A stretch of DNA of 35,421 nucleotides from NCBI GenBank assembly GCA_902826035.1, contig CADEDG010000017.1, positions 1 to 35,421 on the forward strand. Reading direction: 5' to 3'. This document shows, one piece after another, positions 1-8,575 of this stretch. How positions within the stretch are numbered: position 1 is the first letter of the stretch; the number at the start of each line of letters is the position of its first letter. Source of the DNA: an uncultured Alphaproteobacteria bacterium. Its GTDB lineage: Bacteria; Pseudomonadota; Alphaproteobacteria; Caulobacterales; Aquidulcibacteraceae. A model generated the notes under the pieces. It was not told the origin of the DNA and searched no databases. It saw nothing but the letters and a program-made list of their open reading frames with translations. The translations under genes and the position numbers were made by a program.

Positions 1-182
1 CGGCGCACGCCATCCGGTGTGGTCCACCGGTAAGAGTGCCCGTGGCTGGCGCTGGTGGAGGTAATCACCCATTCCTCGGCGCCGGCAGGCGGTTGCGCCA
101 ATTGTGCAGTTGGGACCTGAGCGGAAGCGCCCAGCGTCAACGCCGAAAGCATGCCAACCAACGATACCAGAAAACGATGCAT
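1..182 (-). CDS. Exported protein of unknown function, N-terminus only (runs off the window)
   Basis: The reading frame starts at an ATG at 182, preceded by a strong GGAGG ribosome-binding site 5 bases upstream, and stays open to the window edge (60 codons). The N-terminus MHRFLVSLVGMLSALTLGAS followed by AQ is a clear Sec signal peptide, so the protein is periplasmic, membrane-attached or secreted. The mature part starts with a Gln/Pro/Ala-rich linker and then a segment containing SHGHSYRWTTPDG. It lies 93 bases downstream of two exported amidohydrolase-family genes on the same strand, so it could be a third member of that unit. I recall similar HG...W..PDG stretches near the N-terminus of some exported amidohydrolases, but the fragment is too short to assign a family. 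Confidence 0.65.
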   Translation of the reverse strand, partial: MHRFLVSLVGMLSALTLGASAQVPTAQLAQPPAGAEEWVITSTSASHGHSYRWTTPDGVR

Positions 183-275
183 GAGAACCTCCGGCGCGCG
201 CCGAGAACAGCGCAACCAGGGGCTCAAGGCAAGTCGTCAATCCGCCTTCGTCGATGAGCGACGTCGATTTTGCGC

Positions 276-1523
276 TCAACGCGCCCGCGGATGGTAGCGG
301 TCGCGCAAGCGGGTCTGGCGCGAGACCAGGGGCTGCTCGGCGCCATCTATGAACACCGCCGTCGGCGCGCTCATCACCTCCAGCGGATCGCCGTCCCAGA
401 TCACAACATCGGCGACATAGCCGCGCTCAAGGCGCCCCAAGCGGTCGCCAACACCGAAGATTTCGGCTGGGCCGCGCGTCACAGCGGCCATCGCGTCGCC
501 CCACGCCAGTCCATTGGCTACCGCATTCCCTGCGAGTTGCAGAGCGAGCCGGGCTTGATGCGCATCGACCGAGCCTGGTTGCGGTGCAATAGCAATGCGC
601 ACGCCCGCGCGTTGGAGCAGCACCGCGTTGTCAAGCCGCGCCGAGAGCCGTTCGAAACGGTCCGGCAAATTGGATAGCGGGTCGAGGATCACCGCTATCT
701 CCGCGCGCGCCAACTCATCGGCCACCTGCCAGGCCTCGGCCCCACCATGGACAGCGAACCGCAAACTCGGGTTCGCGCGTTTGTACGCAAGGAGGCGGCG
801 AATGTCAGCCGCACTCTCCATGCGCACCAGGAACATGCCTTGCCCGCGCGCGAAGGGCGCCAACGCTTCGGCGTCAAGTTCATTCAGCACCGCACCGCCT
901 TGGCCCGAGCGATAGCGACCAGGGTATTCGCGCGCGTCGCGTACTGCCGCTTCAAATGCCGGCCAGAGAGAAGCGCGGGACGTACCCGTGCGTGTCGCGC
1001 CGGTTTCACCCAATTCAACCACCATGAAGGCGCTGCCGCGGAACACGCTGTCAGCGCGCCCGCCGAGCGCCACCAGGGCGCCGCGGCCCCCGAACATGGA
1101 ATGCGTCTCCGACGGCGCGATCGCGGCGCGGGTGACGCCCTCCATGCGAGTCACCGCCACTGCGGTCACATTAGGATCGAAAGCACGACCGGCGTCGGCG
1201 GCGGCGGCGGCGAGTTCTCCCTCAACATCGGCGTCGTTGGGCGCGCCGGAACCCGCGATTTCATTGAGGCCAACCTCGCTCATGGCGGCGAAGGCGCCCG
1301 GCGTGACGGTGCGGCCTTGGGCATCGATAACGCGTGCGCCGCGCGGCGCGGCGACTTCAGCGCCGACGGCGGAAATGCGCCCATCCACGATGAGCACGTC
1401 GCCGCCCTCGATTATTCCCGCCGCGCCGTTGGTGACGACGCGTCCGTTCTGGATCAACACGGTCTCGGCCGCGGCCGATGCCGCAAACGACAACATAGCG
1501 GCCGCTAGAATGGCAGCTCTCAT
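276..1523 (-). CDS. Exported amidohydrolase-like protein lacking the N-terminal HxH metal motif
   Basis: A 415-residue protein with a signal peptide (MRAAILAAAMLSFAASAAAE). It then has the amidohydrolase (imidazolonepropionase-like) architecture: an N-terminal beta-sandwich half (ETVLIQNGRVV, about 20-65), a degenerate TIM-barrel region, and a C-terminal beta-sandwich half with GRLERGYVADVVIWDGDPLE near 365-385. At the position where active members read TPGxIDxHxH, this one reads TPGAFAAMSEVGL, so the first two metal-ligand histidines are absent; the usual late HSD/HTD motif is also replaced (APQPGS). It is therefore probably a non-catalytic paralogue or partner of the gene just upstream. Its ATG overlaps the upstream stop as ATGA, implying translational coupling. 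Fold assignment is confident; loss of activity is inferred from missing residues. Confidence 0.85.
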   Translation of the reverse strand: MRAAILAAAMLSFAASAAAETVLIQNGRVVTNGAAGIIEGGDVLIVDGRISAVGAEVAAPRGARVIDAQGRTVTPGAFAAMSEVGLNEIAGSGAPNDADVEGELAAAAADAGRAFDPNVTAVAVTRMEGVTRAAIAPSETHSMFGGRGALVALGGRADSVFRGSAFMVVELGETGATRTGTSRASLWPAFEAAVRDAREYPGRYRSGQGGAVLNELDAEALAPFARGQGMFLVRMESAADIRRLLAYKRANPSLRFAVHGGAEAWQVADELARAEIAVILDPLSNLPDRFERLSARLDNAVLLQRAGVRIAIAPQPGSVDAHQARLALQLAGNAVANGLAWGDAMAAVTRGPAEIFGVGDRLGRLERGYVADVVIWDGDPLEVMSAPTAVFIDGAEQPLVSRQTRLRDRYHPRAR

Positions 1524-2908
1524 TGCCCGCGCTCCCGATACGTCTGACCTAGCTCAAAGTCGGAATAGGGCTCGCGCACCTCTCCACGCTGATAGATCAG
1601 CGCGCCATCCATGTAGACCTGCTCGGCCACCGCGTAGCTCGACAACGGGTCCGCCGACCAGATCACCACATCCGCGCGACGCCCCGCCTGCAGCGAGCCG
1701 GTCTCCTCCTCGATCCCCAACGCGCGCGCCGGGTTGCGTGAGAGCCAAGTCCATGCCTCGCCACGGCTGATGTTCAACCCCGCGCGGCGGCCATCGGAAA
1801 GCGCCTTGGCTGCTTCCTGGTTCAGCCGCTGCACGCCGACTTCGCTGTCGGAATGGACGATGGCGCAAGCGCCGCCAGCGTGGACGAACGGGATGTTCTC
1901 GCGGATGCCGTCATAGGCCTCGATCTTGAAGCCCCACCAATCGGCCCACATCGCCGAGCAAATTTCTTCGCGCGCAAGCAAATCCGGAATTTTGTAGCTC
2001 TCGACGGCGTGATGGAAGGCGGCGATGCGAAAGCCGAACTCGTGCGATATTTCTATGGCGTTGGCCATCTCGTCGGCGCGGTAACAATGCCATTGCAGCA
2101 GGATCTCCCCGTTGAGCACACCAGCGAGCGTCTCCAACTCCAAATCGCGATCCGGGGGGTCGCCCTCACCGCTCTCGCGCTGAGCCTGAACGCGGCGATT
2201 GTACTCTGCCGCGCGTGCAAAGGCAGCGCGATAACCGGCCACGTTGCCCATGCCAGTTGACGGCGCTGAACTACGCTCGCCGTACACGCGCGCGGGATTT
2301 TCTCCGCACGCCATCTTCAGGCTTTGGCGCGCGTCGGGAAACTTCATCTCCTGCACGGTGCGCGCGCCAAGCACCGGACGCAGGGTGACCCCGCGCCCAC
2401 CGAACAGATTGGCCGACCCCGGGAGAATGTGCAGCGTCGTGATCCCACCCGCGACGGCGCGGCCGAAGCCTGGATCTTGCGGCCACACTGAATGCTCGGC
2501 CCAAACCTCGGCGGTGTTTGGATCGGTGGCCTCGTTGCCGTCCGAGGTCGCATCGATGCTGGGCGAGGGATAGACCCCGATGTGGGAGTGCACATCGATA
2601 ATGCCAGGGGTGACAAACTTTCCAGCGCCATCGACGATCACGACGCCTTGAGGTGCGGCGATGCCCTCGCCGATAGCCACGATCCGCCCGTCGCGGATCA
2701 GCACATCGGAATTGGCCAATTCGCTGCCGAGGCCGTCCAGAACGGTCGCCCCGCGGATCAAGGTCGGCGACGCCGTGCGCGGCACATAGGTTGAGGAATA
2801 AGGCACGCGCGCGGTCGCATCATTCGCGCCCTCGGCGGCAACGCTGGCGCAGCTGGACGCTCCCAAAGCCGCCGCCAGCGCCAAGAAGCTCAAGAATTGC
2901 GGTCGCAT
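1520..2908 (-). CDS. Exported amidohydrolase family protein (metal-dependent hydrolase)
   Basis: A 462-residue protein. I chose the ATG at 2908 because it has AGGGGA about 8 bases upstream and gives a proper signal peptide (MRPQFLSFLALAAALGASSC); the Cys could be a lipidation site, but the lipobox (ASSC) is weak. Active-site motifs of the amidohydrolase superfamily are present: TPGIIDVHSHIG (HxH, near 110), later His-containing strands (LLQWHCYRA; RIAAFHHAVES) and a C-terminal VHSDSEVG carrying the metal or proton-transfer Asp. It ends with the usual GSLQAGRRADVVIWSADPL beta-sandwich closure. The substrate cannot be predicted; related exported enzymes are annotated as imidazolonepropionase-like or peptidase/dipeptidase-like. 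It is coupled by ATGA overlap to the metal-site-less paralogue downstream, so a catalytic/non-catalytic pair is plausible. Confidence 0.88.
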   Translation of the reverse strand: MRPQFLSFLALAAALGASSCASVAAEGANDATARVPYSSTYVPRTASPTLIRGATVLDGLGSELANSDVLIRDGRIVAIGEGIAAPQGVVIVDGAGKFVTPGIIDVHSHIGVYPSPSIDATSDGNEATDPNTAEVWAEHSVWPQDPGFGRAVAGGITTLHILPGSANLFGGRGVTLRPVLGARTVQEMKFPDARQSLKMACGENPARVYGERSSAPSTGMGNVAGYRAAFARAAEYNRRVQAQRESGEGDPPDRDLELETLAGVLNGEILLQWHCYRADEMANAIEISHEFGFRIAAFHHAVESYKIPDLLAREEICSAMWADWWGFKIEAYDGIRENIPFVHAGGACAIVHSDSEVGVQRLNQEAAKALSDGRRAGLNISRGEAWTWLSRNPARALGIEEETGSLQAGRRADVVIWSADPLSSYAVAEQVYMDGALIYQRGEVREPYSDFELGQTYRERGQ

Positions 2909-3002
2909 GGAAGTTCCCCTCGCTTGCGTCATTTGAACGGCCCGCAGCTTTGCGGACAAGCCCATGCACGCGTTTCGGGAGAATTGTTCGACAAAGCGCC
3001 GG

Positions 3003-6000
3003 TTAGATCACACGTTCGACGCCCCGCGCAGCCTTCAGCGCCGCCCGCGCGGCCGGGCTCGCCGTCACCATGGTTTTGGTCGTGAGTTCAATTTCACGCC
3101 CGTCATTGAGGCGCAGCACCAGCCGCAGCGGCCGCGCTTCCCCCGCTTGCGCCTTCGGCAGAGCGCTCATGGTCTGCGCCAGGAGAGCGATAGGCGCGCC
3201 CTCTTTCAGCACCACCCGCAAATCCTCGGTGGTGCGCGCCTCCACTGCTTCGATAGGCTCGAACGCATCCGCCGACATGCGCAGATCGCCGTCCCGGTAG
3301 CGTACGCGGCAGCGAAACGCGTAGCTCTTGCCGACCTGAACGGCCTCGCGCACATGCGCCACACCTTCGGGCATCACCGCAGGTTCGAAATCGCCTGTGG
3401 GATCGGACATCGCCACATAGGCGAACGTGTCCCCCGAGGGCCCGGTTCGATACTGGATGCGTCGGACGACGCCGGCCATAAGGTAGGCGCGCGGCTCGGT
3501 TTCGCCCTCTTCCAGGATATCGGCAATTGTCGAATACCGTTCTCCGGACTCTGTGAAAAACTCCGACAATGGGTGGCCCGACAGGTAGAAGCCAACGCTC
3601 TCGCGTTCAGCGTCCAGTCGATCTTGCGACGACCATGCCGGCGCCTTGGGGAAACTCGGGCGCGCGCTCGGTTCCTCTGCACCAAACAAACTTGCCTGCG
3701 AACTCGCGCGCTCCTCTGCCGCACGCTGAGCATAGGCGGCGATTGTCTCACACGCGGCGAATGCGCGCGCGCGATCGGGCTCCAGCGCATCGAGCGCGCC
3801 GGCTTTGGCGAGATTTTCAAGCTGACGGCGGTTGATCGCTTTTGGATCGATGCGTTCGGCGAAATCATAGAGCGCCTTGAATGGCCCGTTTTGCGCACGC
3901 TCGGCCACGACCGCGCCCATCGCCGCGAGGCCAACATTCCGCACCGCTCCCAGGGCATAGCGCACGGCCAAGCCGCTCTCCGTAGCCTCGACCTCGAAAT
4001 CGGCATGTGAGGAATTGATGTCGGGCGCCAGCACTGTAACGCCGACGCGACGCGCGTCCTGATGGAAACTCGCCAGCTTGTCGGAATTGGAAAGATCGAG
4101 GCTCATCGAGGCGGCGATGAAATCGACCGGGTAGTGCGCCTTGAGATAGGCGGTTTGGTAGGCGATCACGGCGTAGGCTGCGGCGTGCGATTTGTTGAAG
4201 CCGTAGCCGGCGAATTCTTCCACCAGATCGAAAATGTGCGCCGCCAGCCCTTCGCTGACGCCGCGCTCCTTGGCGCCGTCGATGAAGCGCGACTTTTGTT
4301 TGGCCATCTCGGCTGGCTGCTTCTTGCCCATGGCGCGGCGAAGCAGGTCGGCTTCACCCAACGAATAGCCCGAGAGCACCTGGGCGATCTGCATTACCTG
4401 TTCCTGATAGACGATGACGCCGTAGGTCTCCTCCAGAATCGGCTTGAGCATGTCGTGCAGATAATCCGCAGGCTCGCGTCCGTGCTTCACATTGGCGAAA
4501 CGATCAATGTTCTTCATCGGCCCTGGGCGGTACAGCGAGATCAGAGCGATCACATCTTCCAGGCAGGTCGGCTTCACCTTGCGCAGCGTGTCGCGCATGC
4601 CCTGGCCTTCAAGTTGGAAGACGCCGAAGGTGAGGCCAGACTGCATGAGCGCGTAAGTTTCTGCGTCATCGAATTCGAGTTTATTGATGTCCAGTTCAAC
4701 GCCTCGCTGCTTCATCGATTTGAGCGCGCGATCGATGACGGTCAGCGTCTTCAACCCGAGGAAGTCGAACTTCACCAGTCCCGCCGCCTCGACCCATTTC
4801 ATGTTGAATTGGGTCGCTGGTAGATAGGCGCGGGGATCGCGATAGAGCGCGACCAGCTCGATCAATGGCCGATCGCCGATAACCACACCCGCCGCATGCG
4901 TCGACGCGTTGCGATAGAGCCCTTCTAGCTGCAGCGCGGTGTCGATCAACGCACGTACTTCGGGTTCCTTGCGGGCATCCTTTAGCCGCTGCTCGACTTC
5001 GACCGCTTCAGCCAAAGTTACGGGATTCGCCGGGTTCGCCGGAACCAATTTGGCGAGCTTATCGACCTGACCGAACGGCAATTGCATCACCCGCCCGACA
5101 TCGCGCAGCACCGCGCGCGCTTGCAGGGTGCCGAAGGTGATGATGTGAGCGACGCGATCCTCGCCGTACTTGTTCTTCACATAGTCGATGACTTCGCCGC
5201 GACGTTCCTGGCAGAAATCGATGTCGAAATCCGGCATCGAAACGCGCTCGGGATTGAGGAAACGCTCGAACAGCAGCCCCCAGCGCAACGGGTCGAGATC
5301 GGTGATGGTCAGCGCCCAGGCGACAACCGAGCCTGCGCCTGATCCGCGCCCCGGCCCGACCGGAATATTCTGCGCCTTGGCCCATTTGATGAAGTCGGCG
5401 ACGATCAGGAAATAACCCGGAAACTGCATCTGGGTGATCACGCCCAGTTCGTACTCGAGGCGCTTCCAGTATTCATCCTCCGGCGCCGCGCGACGTTCGC
5501 CGAGCGCTTTCAGCCGCGCATTTAAGCCTGCTTCGGCTTGCGCTTTCAGTTCCGCCGGCTCGTCGCGGCCTCGTTTGGTGTCAAAGCGCGGCAGGATCGG
5601 TTTGCGCTTCTCCACGCGTATGGCGCAACGGCGCGCGACATCGCTGGTGTTGGCGATCGCCTCCGGCAGATCGGAGAACAGAGCGCTCATCTCGGCAGCC
5701 GTCTTGAAATAATGCTCGGCCGTCACGCGTGGGCGATCTTCCTCGCCCAGATAAGATGAGGTGGCGATGCACATGAGCGCGTCGTGAGCAGCATGGTCGC
5801 TTCGCTTGGCAAAGCGAATATCGTTGGAGGCGACCAATGGCAGCCCCAGCGCGTAGGTGAAATCGACGAGCGCGCCCTCGCTTTCGAGTTCAGCTTGCTC
5901 GCCATGGCGCTGCAGCTCAACATAGAGTCGATTGCGGAAAGCGCTGGAAATTCGTTTGAGCAACGCCTCAGCGGCTCCGTGTTTGCCAGCAATGATGAGG

Positions 6001-6413
6001 CTCGCAACGGCGCCGTCGCCGCCGCCCGTTAGCGCGATCAAGCCCTCGGAGAGTTCCAGGACTCGCGGCAACAGGACGTGCGGATCGCCATGGGCCGCGC
6101 CGTCGAGGTAAGCGGCAGATGAGAGCCGCATCAGATTGGAATAGCCCTCGCTGGTCTGCGCGAACAACGCCAGCGAGCCCGAAACGCCTTCCTCGTCGCG
6201 AATGTTCAGCGTCAAGCCCACAATCGGCTGCAGGCCAGCTTCCGCCGCTGCCTCCGAGAATTCGAGCGCACCGAACAGATTGTTGGAATCCGTTAAACCC
6301 AGGGCGGGCATATCGATTTTGGCGGCAAACTTGACCAGGTCCTTCACATGCGCGGCGCTCTGCAACAACGAATAGGCCGAACGCGCGCGGAGGTGGATGA
6401 AGGGCTGGGGCAT
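3003..6413 (-). CDS. dnaE: DNA polymerase III subunit alpha (replicative polymerase)
   Basis: A 1136-residue protein starting MPQPFIHLRARSAYSLLQ. The ATG at 6413 is preferred over an in-frame GTG at 6428 because the family begins here and AGGA lies about 8 bases upstream. Domains in order: PHP domain (about 1-280), palm and thumb with the catalytic PDFDIDF (D395, D397) and KFDFLGL (D550), fingers, tandem helix-hairpin-helix region, then an OB-fold near 970-1060 and a C-terminal tail. It synthesises the leading and lagging strands within the polymerase III holoenzyme. The PHP domain reads HLRARSAYS where many relatives have HLRVHSxYS, so a metal-ligand His is lost and PHP proofreading is unlikely. 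Length is normal for DnaE1. A 214-base repeat-containing gap separates it from lolD upstream. Confidence 0.98.
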   Translation of the reverse strand: MPQPFIHLRARSAYSLLQSAAHVKDLVKFAAKIDMPALGLTDSNNLFGALEFSEAAAEAGLQPIVGLTLNIRDEEGVSGSLALFAQTSEGYSNLMRLSSAAYLDGAAHGDPHVLLPRVLELSEGLIALTGGGDGAVASLIIAGKHGAAEALLKRISSAFRNRLYVELQRHGEQAELESEGALVDFTYALGLPLVASNDIRFAKRSDHAAHDALMCIATSSYLGEEDRPRVTAEHYFKTAAEMSALFSDLPEAIANTSDVARRCAIRVEKRKPILPRFDTKRGRDEPAELKAQAEAGLNARLKALGERRAAPEDEYWKRLEYELGVITQMQFPGYFLIVADFIKWAKAQNIPVGPGRGSGAGSVVAWALTITDLDPLRWGLLFERFLNPERVSMPDFDIDFCQERRGEVIDYVKNKYGEDRVAHIITFGTLQARAVLRDVGRVMQLPFGQVDKLAKLVPANPANPVTLAEAVEVEQRLKDARKEPEVRALIDTALQLEGLYRNASTHAAGVVIGDRPLIELVALYRDPRAYLPATQFNMKWVEAAGLVKFDFLGLKTLTVIDRALKSMKQRGVELDINKLEFDDAETYALMQSGLTFGVFQLEGQGMRDTLRKVKPTCLEDVIALISLYRPGPMKNIDRFANVKHGREPADYLHDMLKPILEETYGVIVYQEQVMQIAQVLSGYSLGEADLLRRAMGKKQPAEMAKQKSRFIDGAKERGVSEGLAAHIFDLVEEFAGYGFNKSHAAAYAVIAYQTAYLKAHYPVDFIAASMSLDLSNSDKLASFHQDARRVGVTVLAPDINSSHADFEVEATESGLAVRYALGAVRNVGLAAMGAVVAERAQNGPFKALYDFAERIDPKAINRRQLENLAKAGALDALEPDRARAFAACETIAAYAQRAAEERASSQASLFGAEEPSARPSFPKAPAWSSQDRLDAERESVGFYLSGHPLSEFFTESGERYSTIADILEEGETEPRAYLMAGVVRRIQYRTGPSGDTFAYVAMSDPTGDFEPAVMPEGVAHVREAVQVGKSYAFRCRVRYRDGDLRMSADAFEPIEAVEARTTEDLRVVLKEGAPIALLAQTMSALPKAQAGEARPLRLVLRLNDGREIELTTKTMVTASPAARAALKAARGVERVI

Positions 6414-6517
6414 GTGATTCCTGGTCACGAGTATGAACCCAGCGGGGCTACCCTGCCAGCGCCCGGCACTTCACCCGGCCCCGCAGTTACCTTGTCTGGG
6501 GGTGGCGTACCACGTCG

Positions 6518-6574
6518 CGCTTCGACAAGCTCAGCGTGACGCCATTTCTTCGTCCGCCGGAGCCTGTCGAAGGC
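6518..6574. repeat. Palindromic intergenic repeat between lolD and dnaE
   Basis: Arms CTTCGACAAGCTC (6520-6532) and GAGCCTGTCGAAG (6560-6572) are inverted copies matching at 12 of 13 positions, with a 27-base spacer. The arm contains CTTCGACAAGCTCAG, a motif I recognise as a dispersed intergenic palindrome in many sphingomonad and caulobacterial genomes. It lies in the 214-base gap downstream of lolD and upstream of dnaE and could also act as a transcript-end hairpin. No open reading frame in the gap looks genuine. Confidence 0.7.
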
Positions 6575-6627
6575 CGCACCCGGCGAACGTCCGCGCTTCC
6601 GGCTTACACGAGCCTAACGCTCTCCCC

Positions 6628-7314
6628 TCAGCTCCGCCGCACCAGCTTGCCGTGGTCGAGCGCCATGACACGATCCATGTATTTGGTAAGCTCGAAATTG
6701 TGAGTGGCGATTAGCGCAGCGGCGCCTTCCTTCCGCACCAGGTCGGACAGCACGCCGAATACAGTGGTGGAGGTATCAGGGTCGAGGTTGCCGGTGGGTT
6801 CGTCAGCCAGGATCAGGATCGGATTGTTGATCATGGCGCGTGCGATGGCGACGCGCTGCTGTTCGCCGCCGGAGAGCTGCGCCGGCTGGTGCCGGATGCG
6901 GTCGCCTAGCCCCATAATGCCGAGCAAACGTTCGGCCTCCGCGTAAGCCTCCTTGCGCCTGCGCCCAGCGATCAACGCCGGTAGCGCGACATTGAGCAGC
7001 GCGTCGAACTCCGCCAACAAATGATGGAATTGGTACACAAAGCCGATGCGATTGCGCCGCACAGCGGTGCGGCCGTCGTCGCCAAGCGACCAGACCGGCT
7101 GGCCGTCGATGTAGACTTCGCCCGCATTCGGCCGCTCAAGCAGGCCAGCTGCATGTAAGAGCGACGACTTTCCCGAGCCCGAGGGACCGACCAGGCCGAC
7201 GATCTCGCCCGGCATGATCTGAAGGTCGACGCCGGCAAGCACGGCGAGTTCGCCTGCGCCAGACTTGTAGCGCCGCTCCAACCCAGAAATGGAAAGCACC
7301 GGCGCGCTATTCAT
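6628..7314 (-). CDS. lolD: Lipoprotein-releasing ABC transporter ATPase LolD
   Basis: A 228-residue ABC ATPase that powers release of lipoproteins from the inner membrane towards the outer-membrane pathway. Visible motifs: Walker [10 protein letters not shown] (43-51), Q-loop near VYQFHHLL (93-100), signature LSGGEQQ (148-154), Walker B ILILADEP (166-173) and the H-loop ATHN (203-206). The start chosen, ATG at 7314, overlaps the last codons of lolC by 8 bases (ATGAATAG), so the two are translationally coupled. The MacB/LolD-type sequence [14 protein letters not shown] is typical of the family. Length is normal. Confidence 0.96.
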   Translation of the reverse strand: MNSAPVLSISGLERRYKSGAGELAVLAGVDLQIMPGEIVGLVGPSGSGKSSLLHAAGLLERPNAGEVYIDGQPVWSLGDDGRTAVRRNRIGFVYQFHHLLAEFDALLNVALPALIAGRRRKEAYAEAERLLGIMGLGDRIRHQPAQLSGGEQQRVAIARAMINNPILILADEPTGNLDPDTSTTVFGVLSDLVRKEGAAALIATHNFELTKYMDRVMALDHGKLVRRS

Positions 7315-8575
7315 AGCGCAACGCCTCCACCGGGTCGAAGCGTGAAGCCCACCAGGCGGTGGCCAGCGTAGAGGCGAAAGTAACAATCACGGTGAACATC
7401 GAGATCAACGCCACCTCGCTCCATTCCACCCTCGCGGGCAGCGTCTCGAGAGAATAGACGGTGCCGGGAAAGGGATCGAAGCCGGTGAGGCTCTCGATTG
7501 CGTTCTGGATAGGACCAATGTTCAGACAGAACCCAATGCCAAGAAGCAAGCCAAGAGACAAGCCGATCACGCCAAGACTGGCGCTCGACATAAAAAACAC
7601 GCGCTGTATCGCGCCTTTGGTGGCGCCCATGGTCCGCAAAATGGCGATATCGCGGCTCTTATTCTTCACCAGCATGATCAGGCCGGTCACGATGTTGAGC
7701 GCGGCGATCGCAACCAGGATCATCAAGATCAACCGCATCACATTGCGTTCAACCACCAGCGCATCGGCAAGGCCTTGGCTGCGCGCGCGCCAATCGTAGA
7801 TGGAATAACGCTCCCCAAGCCGATCATAGAGCGCCAGAACCGTCGCATTGGAGCGGTCGGGGTTCGCGATCCGCACCTCCAATTCATCGGCGCCGTCGCC
7901 ACGGTTGAACAGGATCTGCGCCTGTTCGAGCGGCATATAGATGAACACACTATCGAACTGCGCCATCCCGACGCTGAATACGCCCCCCACTACGAACGAT
8001 TTGCGCCGCGGGGTCTGCCCAAACGGCGTCATCGCCGGCTGCGGCGCCACGATGGTCACCACCATGCCGGTGGTTACGCCGAGCGAGGCGGCGAGCCGGT
8101 CCCCAATCAAAATCGTTGGCGCGTCGATGCCTTCGAATTCCGAGAGGTCGCCGCTGCGGATATTGTCGCGAACGATGGACAGCGCCTCGATGTCCGCGCG
8201 GGTGAGCCCGCGCACAAGAACGCCAGCTGCGCGCCCATCGGCGGTGGCGAGCGCTTGGGCGTTGATGATCGGGGTCACTCTGGTGACGTCCGGCGCGCCG
8301 CGCGCGCGATCCGCCAACAGGTCAATCTGCTCGCGCGGCATGGACTGCACATCGACATAGACGTGGCCGTCCACGCCCAGGATGCGCGAGAGCAGCGTCT
8401 CGCGGAAGCCGTTCATCACCGACATAGTGATGATCAGGGCCATCACCGCGAGCGCAATCGCCACTACCGAGATCACCGAAATCAGCGCGACGCCGCCGTG
8501 CTGGCGCTTGGCGCGAAGATATCGGCCTGCAAGCATGCGCTCGAACAGGCCGAAAGGCTGGGAACGTCCACCCAT
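7307..8575 (-). CDS. lolC: Lipoprotein-releasing ABC transporter permease (LolC/LolE/LolF family)
   Basis: A 422-residue inner-membrane permease. It begins with a cytoplasmic stretch FERMLAGRYLRAKRQ and a first transmembrane helix (about 25-50), followed by a large periplasmic MacB-like domain (about 50-270) and then three helices of the FtsX domain (about 275-410; includes VAIAALNIVTGLIMLVKNK and RDIAILRTMGA, the usual coupling-helix signature), ending [11 protein letters not shown]. Only one permease gene is present beside lolD. That fits alphaproteobacteria in which a single LolC/E-like subunit (called LolF in some species) probably works as a homodimer. The ATG at 8575 overlaps the proS stop by one base (TGATG), so it is co-translated with proS and lolD. 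Confidence 0.93.
   Translation of the reverse strand: MGGRSQPFGLFERMLAGRYLRAKRQHGGVALISVISVVAIALAVMALIITMSVMNGFRETLLSRILGVDGHVYVDVQSMPREQIDLLADRARGAPDVTRVTPIINAQALATADGRAAGVLVRGLTRADIEALSIVRDNIRSGDLSEFEGIDAPTILIGDRLAASLGVTTGMVVTIVAPQPAMTPFGQTPRRKSFVVGGVFSVGMAQFDSVFIYMPLEQAQILFNRGDGADELEVRIANPDRSNATVLALYDRLGERYSIYDWRARSQGLADALVVERNVMRLILMILVAIAALNIVTGLIMLVKNKSRDIAILRTMGATKGAIQRVFFMSSASLGVIGLSLGLLLGIGFCLNIGPIQNAIESLTGFDPFPGTVYSLETLPARVEWSEVALISMFTVIVTFASTLATAWWASRFDPVEALRYE

Noticed and set aside
2964..4010. 348-codon plus-strand frame opposite dnaE
   Set aside because: Antisense to conserved dnaE sequence with Arg/His-rich shadow composition.
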